Source: 2-01-FULL-44-17 sp036517175 (GTDB taxonomy: Bacteria > Patescibacteriota > Minisyncoccia > 2-02-FULL-40-12 > IGHO2-01-FULL-4-A). Taken from it: DNA of 11,529 nucleotides. The notes beneath the pieces were generated by a model, which made no database searches, was not told the DNA's origin, and worked only from the letters and a program-made list of their open reading frames with translations. The DNA lies in NCBI GenBank assembly GCA_036517175.1, contig DATDXQ010000023.1:1-11529 (forward strand). The letters run 5' to 3'. Positions 1 through 5,964 of the stretch are shown here, piece by piece (within the stretch, counting starts at the first letter, position 1; each line of letters begins with the position of its first letter). The translations under genes were made by a program, and so were the position numbers.

Positions 1-282
1 ATCTCCATCGGTATAGCTAGTTATTTGAATGCTAGCACCATTGCCAGTTTCACCAGCAGTCGGATAAGTAAAGATCGCAGTGTTAGTGCCCCAGCCACCA
101 CGGTGCCAGTTAGCTGGATCTGCACCAGCAGAGAGTTCAAGTGAAGAATTAATTATTAGATTATCCGCAGCCAAAACAGTTGACTCACCCCAGGACAAAA
201 TTCCTACAAACAAAGACAAAACTAAACCGGTCAACACAAATGACAGTAGTAGCAGTGGGAAAATTTTATTTGATATTTTCAT
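1..282 (-). CDS. Secreted protein with carbohydrate-binding-like domain, C-terminus cut by window edge
   Basis: This reading frame starts at ATG 282-280 and stays open for 94 codons to the window edge, so only the N-terminus is visible. Residues 1-39 are a signal peptide: MKISNK, a long hydrophobic stretch (LLLLSFVLTGLVLSLFVG) and a VLA-A cleavage region. From residue 41 the sequence NLIINSSLE, then a WGTN motif, a GETGNGA motif and YTDGD matches residues 275-328 of the large surface protein at 2295-4148, so both carry the same beta-sandwich, CBM-like domain. It starts 15 nt after the stop of the upstream exported protein and is probably co-transcribed with the glycosyltransferase. No good Shine-Dalgarno site is visible. 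In related bacteria I recall such domains fused to polysaccharide deacetylases or hydrolases, but the rest of this protein lies outside the window, so no enzymatic role can be given. Confidence 0.82.
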   Translation of the reverse strand, partial: MKISNKIFPLLLLSFVLTGLVLSLFVGILSWGESTVLAADNLIINSSLELSAGADPANWHRGGWGTNTAIFTYPTAGETGNGASIQITSYTDGD

Positions 283-297
283 AGTTTATTATTGATT

Positions 298-909
298 TTA
301 TTGATTAATTTCACAATGCGAAAGGTATTTTTCACTTAATAATTTTTCTAACAAAATAGAATTATAGATGGCAGTTCCATCATAGCCCTCAATCCCATAC
401 TTTTCAGCCAAAACAAGACGATGCTCCATAGTACTTGACACTCCATTTTTTTTCAAGTAGTCCACCAGAGAGCTGCGTGAATCTTCTAAATTTATATTTT
501 GTGTTGGTTCACAGGTAGCAAGAATCGTCACAGGTAATTTCAATGGTGGCAATGGCGTCAATTCTGGGCTTATCAAATTTGCTTCTGTCACATTGTCAAA
601 GTTAACCAGAGACTTTGCATACTCGTATGTTCCGGAAATATACATCTTTAACTTTGGTGTAGCCCGAGAAACAATTTTAATATTTGAGTTTCCATCAGCC
701 AAACCAGCACCAATCATTATTCCCGCAGCAACAGAAACAGTTCCAGTTATTATAACCACGATTAGAAGTGATGCAATAATTTTAGCTGGTGAATCTTTCA
801 TGTTTCTATTCATGACATGTTTCTTTCTATGCGACAAACCTCTTGTTTTTTTAACAAGAATTACAACGAAATGCACGAGAATTGAAAGTCCTAACAGTGG
901 TGATTTCAT
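298..909 (-). CDS. Exported membrane-anchored protein with Pro-rich linker and small C-terminal domain, unknown function
   Basis: The 203-aa product has two hydrophobic segments, residues 4-20 and 43-66, separated by a very basic stretch (KKTRGLSHRKK). An exported part follows with a Pro-rich linker (about 115-127) and a C-terminal region (about 147-192) of the form SSLVDYLKKNG, then LAEKYGI and GYDGTA. I associate this tail with exported patescibacterial proteins; its function is unknown to me. Start 909 is chosen because its ATG overlaps the TGA of the glycosyltransferase (ATGA), a classic coupling arrangement. Internal ATGs at residues 33 and 37 would remove the first helix and leave a simple one-helix anchor, so the start is not certain. 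Two cysteines (133 and 199) lie in the exported part and could pair. From its operon it probably acts at the envelope with the glycosyltransferase and the secreted protein at 1-282. Confidence 0.75.
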   Translation of the reverse strand: MKSPLLGLSILVHFVVILVKKTRGLSHRKKHVMNRNMKDSPAKIIASLLIVVIITGTVSVAAGIMIGAGLADGNSNIKIVSRATPKLKMYISGTYEYAKSLVNFDNVTEANLISPELTPLPPLKLPVTILATCEPTQNINLEDSRSSLVDYLKKNGVSSTMEHRLVLAEKYGIEGYDGTAIYNSILLEKLLSEKYLSHCEINQ

Positions 910-1919
910 ATACTTACTCTCTCTGGTTTAAACCAAACCAGATTTTTTTGTTTAAAGATAATCTCCATTAAAAATTGCTCCAAAAAAACATATGAGTTCA
1001 CAAAAATTATAATCAGATACGGAATTGGGACCCATAGCATATCGGCCCTCTTTTCTTTAATTGCAACTAACAATGCGAGTATTACAGCTACCAAAAAATA
1101 TGAGGCTACAAAAAATAACTCAAAATACATGTTTAAGAAAGGCATCAAGAAAAGAAGCACAGAAAATACTAAACCTTCAATATACGTCAAAGAAAGCTCA
1201 AGGGCTTGCACTGGACGAGTCACAATATCAAAATGCTTTTTAAGATTCTGCCAACCTCCTCCATACCATCTCCTCATCTGATTAATGTATGACCTTATGG
1301 TGGCTGGGTCCTGAGTTAGAACAATAGCCTTTCTGTTATAGGCAATCTTAAATCTTGACTTATGAAGCTTATAAGTAGAGTCCAGGTCTTCGGTAATAGT
1401 GTCGTGATCAAACTTAAGGTATTCTCTAAAAACACTCGCCCTGAAAGCACCGGCCGCGCCAGGTATAACTAACATAAAATCTAGGTAACTTTGCGCTAAT
1501 TTGTGGAGGTTCTGGCCTATGGTGTAATCAAAGGCTCGGCAAAGAGTAAGCCAATTGTAACGCATACTCCGCACATAGCCCCCAGCAGCGGCAACTTCTG
1601 GATCATCAAAACAAGAACTAATTTCTTCTATAAATCTGTAATCAAGAACGGTGTCGCCATCACTGGTCACCAAAATATCACCAGTGACAAACTGCAGTCC
1701 ATACTCCTGGGCATGGCTTTTGTTGCCCATATTCCTCGGGGTTGTCACTATTTTAATTTTGTCGGCGTATTCCTCAAGTATCGCCAAGGTGCCATCAGTA
1801 CTGGAATCATTAACAACAATAATCTCATCGGCAAGACGAGATTGACTGAGCCATGACTCAACTGATTTTCTTATTGATTTTTCCTCGTTGTAACAAGGTA
1901 TAAAAAGTGATACGCGCAT
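906..1919 (-). CDS. Processive family-2 glycosyltransferase, membrane-bound (PgaC/cellulose-synthase-like)
   Basis: This 337-aa protein is a GT-A fold inverting glycosyltransferase that would transfer sugar from a nucleotide-sugar to a growing polysaccharide at the inner face of the membrane. The N-terminus FIPCYNEE, the NDSSTDGT segment around D38, the metal-binding DGD (87-89), the TED catalytic motif (176-178) and QMRRW (214-218) are all present. That last motif marks processive enzymes such as cellulose, hyaluronan or poly-N-acetylglucosamine synthases. Three hydrophobic segments follow (about 243-265, 268-287 and 296-317). The length is shorter than PgaC (about 410 aa) because no N-terminal membrane helices are present. 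Start ATG 1919-1917 has AGGTGA 12 nt upstream. The gene is first in a likely three-gene operon driven by the perfect promoter at 2107-2135. The sugar used cannot be told from the sequence. Confidence 0.93.
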   Translation of the reverse strand: MRVSLFIPCYNEEKSIRKSVESWLSQSRLADEIIVVNDSSTDGTLAILEEYADKIKIVTTPRNMGNKSHAQEYGLQFVTGDILVTSDGDTVLDYRFIEEISSCFDDPEVAAAGGYVRSMRYNWLTLCRAFDYTIGQNLHKLAQSYLDFMLVIPGAAGAFRASVFREYLKFDHDTITEDLDSTYKLHKSRFKIAYNRKAIVLTQDPATIRSYINQMRRWYGGGWQNLKKHFDIVTRPVQALELSLTYIEGLVFSVLLFLMPFLNMYFELFFVASYFLVAVILALLVAIKEKRADMLWVPIPYLIIIFVNSYVFLEQFLMEIIFKQKNLVWFKPERVSI

Positions 1920-2106
1920 TTATTATCCACATCACCTGTCCCAAGACCATTGCTTTTAATGACATGCGATGATTAACTTTAAAGCCATTATACAAACTAT
2001 TCAAAAAAATCCAGCTATTACTTTTAGCATTTTGGTTAGATCTTGCAATTGACACAAAAAAATAATCCCAGTACTATTCCAAAAACAGCACAATTGGTTT
2101 TATTTA

Positions 2107-2135
2107 ATTATAAATCATAAGGATACGCATGTCAA
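2107..2135 (-). promoter_or_regulatory. Perfect sigma-70 type promoter for the glycosyltransferase operon
   Basis: Read on the minus strand, TTGACA (2135-2130), a 17-nt spacer (2129-2113) and TATAAT (2112-2107) match the housekeeping consensus at 12 of 12 positions. Transcription would start near 2100, which gives a leader of about 180 nt before the glycosyltransferase ATG at 1919. No terminator or known riboswitch was recognised in that leader. The stretch 1920-2106 otherwise holds only a weak 65-codon GTG-started frame, which is not annotated. Confidence 0.8.
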
Positions 2136-2149
2136 TCAGTCTATTGACA
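2130..2149. promoter_or_regulatory. Palindrome joining two divergent -35 boxes, possible operator
   Basis: TGTCAAT, six bases, ATTGACA: a 7-bp perfect inverted repeat. The outer six bases of each arm are the -35 hexamers of the two divergent promoters, so the -35 boxes are only 8 bp apart. Two RNA polymerases could hardly bind at once, so the two transcription units probably compete or are co-regulated. A dimeric regulator could also bind here, but the symmetry may simply follow from two consensus -35 boxes facing away from each other. Confidence 0.5.
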
Positions 2150-2172
2150 ATGGTAGATATAAATTATATAAT
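2144..2172 (+). promoter_or_regulatory. Perfect sigma-70 type promoter for the surface protein gene
   Basis: TTGACA (2144-2149), a 17-nt spacer and TATAAT (2167-2172) match the consensus at all 12 positions. The expected transcription start is near 2179, leaving a leader of about 75-115 nt depending on which ATG is used. A further weaker candidate lies upstream on the same strand (TTGACA at 2049-2054, 17 nt, TACTAT at 2072-2077). Confidence 0.82.
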
Positions 2173-2287
2173 TTATTTAGCATTTAAATCGTCCTGCAAG
2201 CACCGCTCCTGGTTATAAAAACAAGGAAATTGGGGTTTCGGGTGGTTCTATACTTATGTTTATGCCATTCTCCGGCATGCGAATAGG

Positions 2288-2308
2288 CGCTTCTATGAAG
2301 CGTTTTTT
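2288..2308 (+). promoter_or_regulatory. Terminator-like hairpin over the probable start codon of the surface protein
   Basis: CGCTTC (2288-2293), loop TAT, GAAGCG (2297-2302), then six T. The ATG that best begins the signal peptide (2295-2297) lies in the loop and first stem base. The stem is only 6 bp with a 3-nt loop, so strength is moderate. It could act as an attenuator or mask initiation; it could also be a chance result of the codons for Ser-Met-Lys-Arg-Phe. Confidence 0.4.
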
Positions 2309-4148
2309 GAGTTCGGCCTTTGTAGTAATCGTGGTCTTTTCAGTGATTGGTCAGCTATTGCTTACCAAAGTATACGCCGATACTATTCTATCCACGGAAA
2401 CATTTGGTAGTTCCAGCGGTGGAACAGTAACTGGATGGGATGAAGGTAATCCTGCCGAAATTACTGGCAGTGGCACCAATGGTAGTGAGGATGAGTCTAA
2501 GACATCTTCTTCTACTGATAAGTTCGCTAAAATCGGGGAAGATGGCTGGATTAGAAAGACAGTTACGGCAACAGGATTCCAAAATTTAAAATTAAAATAT
2601 TATTGGAGAGGTGATGCCGATGCTACGCCTAGCGATAAGGGTGTGGTTGAGTACTGTTCTGGATCAACATGTACATCATTTCCAGCAGGCAACATACTGG
2701 CTCAACATGACTTAGATGATAATGATTCTACGCATGAACCTTGGAGCACTCAGCAAACAATAGATTTACCATCAGATCTAAACAACTCTTCTTTTAGAAT
2801 CAGATTTAGAAATGATGCGAATGATAATGATGAGCACTTTCGAATAGATGATGTTTCCGTTGAGGGAGATTTAATTCCCACCCCGACTCCTACGCCTTCA
2901 GACACACCAACTCCTACACCAAGTACAACTCCAACTCCTACACCGTCAGAGTCTCCTACTCCTACCCCAACACCGTCTGAATCAGCAACTCCGACACCGA
3001 CACCTTCTGAAACACCAACACCTACACCGGCACCTTCAGAATCTCCGACTCCCACCCCCACACCAACTTGCACTCCTAATTTAATATTGAATCCTTGTCT
3101 TGAAGACGAGGATACAGACAGCCCTGAACATTGGTTTATGGGCAACTGGGGCACTAATTTGGTTTCATTCTTTTTCCCAGTGAGCGGCGAATCCGGCAAT
3201 GGAGCCCAGGTTGATATCGCAGAATACACAGATGGTGATGCCAAGTGGTACTTTGAGGATGTGGCGGTTACACCAGGCCAGAATTATCTATTCTCTGATT
3301 CATATCTTTCTACAACTGATTCTAAGGTAGTAGCACGATACACTCTCGGTAATGGTAGTTATGTATACCACGACTACGGATACCTTGAGACCTCTGCTGT
3401 ATGGGAACATTTTAATTTCATATTCCAGGCGATAGACGACGCTGTTTCCCTAAGCATATTCCATCTGATTCAAAGTGTAGGCTCACTCACAATTGATAAT
3501 GCTTCTCTCACAACCACAAGCGAAACACCTATGCCACTACCCACCCTGCCGGTCTCTCCAACTCCTACCCCTACTCCATCGGAATCTCCAGCACCGACAC
3601 CGACATCTTCAGACACACCAACTCCCACACCGTCAGAGTCTCCTACTCCTACCCCAACACCGTCTGAATCAGCAACTCCGACACCGACACCAAATGAAAA
3701 TTCAAATAATAGTGGTAATGGAGGAGGAAACATAGGCAACTTCATAAATGGACCCCTAGCCAACAACAACCAGGTTGCAGGAGCTTCCACAGGAGGGAGT
3801 AACGATAACGGTGGTCAAGTTTTAGGAGATTCAACGTGTGGTGAATACTTAAGCGAATACATATTTTTTGGACGCGCAAATAACACGAATGAGGTTAAGA
3901 AATTGCAGCAATTCCTAAATGAACAAGAGGGGGCAAATCTTCCCATAACAGGATTCTACGGGGTACTAACACGTGCTGCTATAAAAACTTTTCAACTTAA
4001 ATACTGGCAAGAAATATTAGCTCCGTGGGTACCGTTCGGACTTGCAAATGACCACACACCAACTGGCAATGTCGGCAAGACAACCAAATGGAAGGTTAAC
4101 CAAATAGCATGTCCTTCTCTCAACGCCCCGTTTCCTCAAATTCCGTAG
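2295..4148 (+). CDS. Large secreted surface protein: two CBM-like domains, Thr-Pro linkers, peptidoglycan-binding C-terminus
   Basis: A secreted, cell-wall-attached protein that probably binds glycans. The frame opens at ATG 2256 (630 aa); I prefer the fourth in-frame ATG at 2295 (617 aa) because it begins a clean signal peptide (MKRFLSSA, hydrophobic core, cut after VYA). No start has a strong Shine-Dalgarno site. In 630-aa numbering: signal peptide 14-41; beta-rich jelly-roll-like domain 42-206 ending FRIDDVSVEGD; Thr-Pro linker 207-274; second CBM-like domain 275-418 (WGTN, SGNGA, YTDGDAKWYFEDV, ending LTIDNASL), homologous to the protein at 1-282; Thr-Pro linker about 423-480; Asn/Gly-rich stretch 481-527; peptidoglycan-binding-1 domain 528-618 (EVKKLQQFLNE, TGFYGVLTRAAIKTFQ). 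Six cysteines occur as pairs 134/139, 272/281 and 528/619, suited to disulfides. Expression is likely high from a perfect promoter, with a strong terminator after the stop. No catalytic domain was recognised. Confidence 0.85.
   Translation: MKRFLSSAFVVIVVFSVIGQLLLTKVYADTILSTETFGSSSGGTVTGWDEGNPAEITGSGTNGSEDESKTSSSTDKFAKIGEDGWIRKTVTATGFQNLKLKYYWRGDADATPSDKGVVEYCSGSTCTSFPAGNILAQHDLDDNDSTHEPWSTQQTIDLPSDLNNSSFRIRFRNDANDNDEHFRIDDVSVEGDLIPTPTPTPSDTPTPTPSTTPTPTPSESPTPTPTPSESATPTPTPSETPTPTPAPSESPTPTPTPTCTPNLILNPCLEDEDTDSPEHWFMGNWGTNLVSFFFPVSGESGNGAQVDIAEYTDGDAKWYFEDVAVTPGQNYLFSDSYLSTTDSKVVARYTLGNGSYVYHDYGYLETSAVWEHFNFIFQAIDDAVSLSIFHLIQSVGSLTIDNASLTTTSETPMPLPTLPVSPTPTPTPSESPAPTPTSSDTPTPTPSESPTPTPTPSESATPTPTPNENSNNSGNGGGNIGNFINGPLANNNQVAGASTGGSNDNGGQVLGDSTCGEYLSEYIFFGRANNTNEVKKLQQFLNEQEGANLPITGFYGVLTRAAIKTFQLKYWQEILAPWVPFGLANDHTPTGNVGKTTKWKVNQIACPSLNAPFPQIP
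2940..3004 (+). repeat. Exact 65-nt direct repeat, copy 1 (Thr-Pro linker 1)
   Basis: Begins ACACCGTCAGAG and ends ACACCGACACC. It is identical base for base to 3627-3691 and encodes part of the Ser-Glu-Ser-(Ala)-Pro-Thr repeats of the first linker. The bases around it are also similar (the CAGACACACCAACTC block recurs upstream of each copy), which points to duplication or gene conversion rather than chance from low complexity alone. Confidence 0.9.
3627..3691 (+). repeat. Exact 65-nt direct repeat, copy 2 (Thr-Pro linker 2)
   Basis: Identical to 2940-3004. The offset is 687 nt, exactly 229 codons, so recombination between the copies would remove the second CBM-like domain and one linker while keeping the reading frame into the peptidoglycan-binding tail. 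Confidence 0.9.
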
Positions 4149-4156
4149 TACAACTA

Positions 4157-4198
4157 CAAATACAAAAATACCCCCTTAAGGGGGTATTTTTGTATTTG
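4157..4198 (+). terminator. Strong intrinsic terminator after the surface protein
   Basis: A perfect 19-bp stem with a TTAA loop: ACCCCC (4170-4175) pairs with GGGGGT (4180-4185), extended outward by A/T pairs containing ATTTTTG. It begins 8 nt after the TAG stop. The T run lies inside the outer stem, so the functional terminator is the GC core followed by TATTTTTG. No gene converges here, so the symmetry is not needed for bidirectional use. Confidence 0.85.
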
Positions 4199-4330
4199 GT
4201 CAAGATTTTATTTTCACAAAACAAAATCACGTAATTTTATTAAATCATTTTCTGAAATTAGTCAATCGTTGGCAGCCGTGCCTGCTTGTGCTTGAATGGT
4301 TCAAAATAGAGGGTCGAACGGATATTGAAC

Positions 4331-4795
4331 ATGTTACCAACCTACGGCTATAAACAAAGGAATGACTATGAATGCGGACCGGCTGTAGCCAGGATTTTGC
4401 TGCACCAATACTTGGGCATGGATATAGAATCAGTAGTTAAGGAGCTACAGACAAGTAGAAACGGTACAAGGGATTCTAAACTCCTTAATTTTTTGAAAAG
4501 GAGAGGAATAGACTTCAAGATAAAAAAAGGAGCAAATCTGGCAAGACTTAAAAGGTCTTTAAAAAATAACTTGGTAGTAGTTACATTCTGGCTTCCGCGC
4601 ACCCAAGAACTTCACTACTCAATAGTCTCAAGAATGGACTCTAAAAGAATATATTTCCATGACACTTGGTTTGGGCGCAACCATAGCTACACCATCGATT
4701 ATTTTCTAAGAAACTGGCAGCACAAAGAAGCCGAAGCCTGGCTGCTTACAATACTCAAACCCAAAAGAATGAGAAAAAAAATTCGCCATACCTAA
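4331..4795 (+). CDS. Stand-alone C39-like cysteine peptidase-fold protein
   Basis: A 154-aa protein with the papain-like fold of peptidase family C39, the family that cleaves double-glycine leader peptides in bacteriocin exporters. Visible residues (numbering from this ATG): oxyanion Gln9 in YKQRNDYECGPA, catalytic Cys15, His95 in LHYSI and Asp111 in FHDTW; the Gln-x5-Cys spacing is the C39 pattern. There is no signal peptide, membrane segment or ABC transporter domain, so it should be cytoplasmic and may process or bind a partner rather than export it. The tail is basic (PKRMRKKIRH). An in-frame TTG at 4325 is an alternative start; AGAGGG at 4308-4313 lies 11 nt before TTG and 17 nt before ATG. 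No convincing promoter was seen in 4199-4330. The gene is convergent with the transglutaminase-like gene. Confidence 0.8.
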   Translation: MLPTYGYKQRNDYECGPAVARILLHQYLGMDIESVVKELQTSRNGTRDSKLLNFLKRRGIDFKIKKGANLARLKRSLKNNLVVVTFWLPRTQELHYSIVSRMDSKRIYFHDTWFGRNHSYTIDYFLRNWQHKEAEAWLLTILKPKRMRKKIRHT

Positions 4796-4798
4796 CAC

Positions 4799-4821
4799 AA
4801 AACGGCCCTCTGGCCGTTTTT
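4799..4821. terminator. Bidirectional intrinsic terminator between convergent genes
   Basis: AAAACGGCC, loop CTCT, GGCCGTTTT, then a further T and an AT-rich stretch. It lies 4 nt after the C39-like gene stop and 38 nt beyond the stop of the convergent transglutaminase-like gene, so it can end both transcripts; the T run is better on the plus strand. Confidence 0.85.
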
Positions 4822-4859
4822 AATTTTAACGAATCAAATGCTGAAAATAAAATACATTG

Positions 4860-5495
4860 CTACTTTTTCCACTCCACTATCTTACCCGCCTCTATTTCAA
4901 CCTTATCGGCCCTCCTCAACGCAGACAAGGTTGCTCTATTTAGTACTGGAAAGTGAGGCGAATCATCTAGGGCTTCAGCTATATGCCAAAGATTGTCTTT
5001 CGCCACGATCCAACCAACACCAAGCTTTGATAAATCAAAAGGCCTTGAATAATACCTCAAGTTTTTCCTACCATAGTCATCAAAATATTCATGAAAAAAA
5101 GACATAGCCAACTCACGTATATTTTTATAGACCGGCTCGCGATATCGAAGCACAGCATGGTTAGTCTTGCTTATTGCGCCCCACAAATCCTTACGCTGAA
5201 ACAAGGCCAATACGTGATCGTAATCCCTATCAGCAGCCCTCAAGTCCAAAAGCAAAGGCCTATGGCCGTGAGCCCACAATGCCGTTGCCGCCAACATGGC
5301 ACCCTCTATACAATGCGCTCTCTGCTCAATCAAAACCCGACGAGGAGACAAGCAAGTATCTCCACCGGGTTCAAAGTTGATAGATATCTTGTCTAAAAAA
5401 TCTTGTATCTTCCTTGGGGTATTAAGTTTTTTAAAAACAATCAGCTCTTGCTTAGTAAGCAAAGAGCTGATTGTTTTCGGTAGTTTTAATCTCAT
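4860..5495 (-). CDS. Transglutaminase-like (papain-fold) protein
   Basis: A 211-aa cytoplasmic protein with the core of the transglutaminase-like superfamily. Cys62 lies in RAHCIEGAMLAATAL, followed by GHRPLLLDL, and His94 lies in DYDHVLALFQ; these are the usual nucleophile and base positions. The Asp of the triad is not assigned with confidence. Downstream motifs include WGAISKTNHAVLRYREPVY and FFHEYF. No signal peptide or membrane segment is seen. Members may be peptidases or transferases; the substrate is unknown. The gene is last in the seven-gene operon: its ATG lies 3 nt after the DoxX stop, and AGGA (5505-5502) sits 6 nt upstream inside the DoxX end, so this start is well supported. 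A long hairpin followed by T residues overlaps codons 6-21 (separate entry). Confidence 0.75.
   Translation of the reverse strand: MRLKLPKTISSLLTKQELIVFKKLNTPRKIQDFLDKISINFEPGGDTCLSPRRVLIEQRAHCIEGAMLAATALWAHGHRPLLLDLRAADRDYDHVLALFQRKDLWGAISKTNHAVLRYREPVYKNIRELAMSFFHEYFDDYGRKNLRYYSRPFDLSKLGVGWIVAKDNLWHIAEALDDSPHFPVLNRATLSALRRADKVEIEAGKIVEWKK
5434..5477 (-). other. Near-perfect 20-bp inverted repeat inside the 5' coding region
   Basis: The left arm 5434-5453 (AAAACAATCAGCTCTTGCTT) pairs with 5457-5477 with a single bulged A and a 3-nt loop. Read on the coding (minus) strand, the hairpin is followed by TTTTTAAAAAA. It begins about 19 nt inside the transglutaminase-like gene and resembles an intrinsic terminator or attenuator between that gene and the operon upstream. 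It still encodes sensible protein (PKTISSLLTKQELIVF). Confidence 0.7.
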
Positions 5496-5498
5496 AAA

Positions 5499-5960
5499 CT
5501 ATCCTAGCCAGGCCCCCCACCTGGATGATTTTGAAAAAATAAACTTGTCCACTCCCCACACCTTTCCAACGCCTGAAGCTGCGAAAAACAAAAGCACAAA
5601 TGCATATATGATATGCTCGTCAACTATAAACGAGTGCGGGAGAATGTTGGGAAAATCTAAAACCGGAAAATAGTATAGAAACATTAACACGAGACCACCT
5701 ATCGAAGAAATTTTCACAAAAAAACCAAGAATTAGAAAAATTCCAAGCAACGTTAGCGCCCACTCATTAATAAAATTGGTGGTGGGTAATATGTCAGGCC
5801 GCAAAAACCAATTGTAAAAACCAGAGAAGGTCTTGGCTCCTCCGAGATAATCCGCCGCAGACCAATTCGGGTTAATAATCTTAGTTATGCCGGCATAAAA
5901 CATCAGCCAGCCCATAGAAACACGAAGCATAAACAAAGAAAGTTTTTGAAATTTTGTCAT
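5499..5960 (-). CDS. DoxX-family integral membrane protein
   Basis: A 153-aa membrane protein with four hydrophobic segments (about 8-26, 66-84, 87-101 and 115-131). The N-terminal pattern RVSMGWLMFYAGITKIINPNWSA, the NEWALTLLG segment and the conserved VDEHIIY before the last helix are typical of the DoxX/DoxD family. The family includes the small subunit of thiosulfate:quinone oxidoreductase in Acidianus and the mycobacterial DoxX that forms an oxidoreductase complex with SodA and SseA; most members are not characterised. It lies 4 nt after the flavin-fold protein gene and 3 nt before the transglutaminase-like gene, so it is certainly part of this operon. Its company (DsbA, VKOR, flavin-fold protein) suggests a redox role in the membrane, as inference. 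Confidence 0.85.
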   Translation of the reverse strand: MTKFQKLSLFMLRVSMGWLMFYAGITKIINPNWSAADYLGGAKTFSGFYNWFLRPDILPTTNFINEWALTLLGIFLILGFFVKISSIGGLVLMFLYYFPVLDFPNILPHSFIVDEHIIYAFVLLFFAASGVGKVWGVDKFIFSKSSRWGAWLG

Positions 5961-5964
5961 ATTT

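Noticed and set aside
80..295. Plus-strand 71-codon frame
   Set aside because: It lies opposite the signal-peptide gene at 1-282, whose translation matches a known domain of the window; the plus-strand product resembles nothing.
1858..2055. GTG-started 65-codon minus frame before the glycosyltransferase
   Set aside because: It overlaps the glycosyltransferase by 62 nt, has no clear ribosome site and an unconvincing composition; a leader peptide cannot be excluded.
2875..3070. Short repeats resembling a CRISPR array
   Set aside because: Units are irregular multiples of Thr-Pro codons in an open frame, with no constant repeat or unique spacers and no cas genes.
2750..3790. Minus-strand frames rich in Gly-Val-Gly-Val and Asp-Ser-Asp repeats (2750-3244 and 3470-3790)
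   Set aside because: These are the antisense of the Thr-Pro linker codons of the surface protein.
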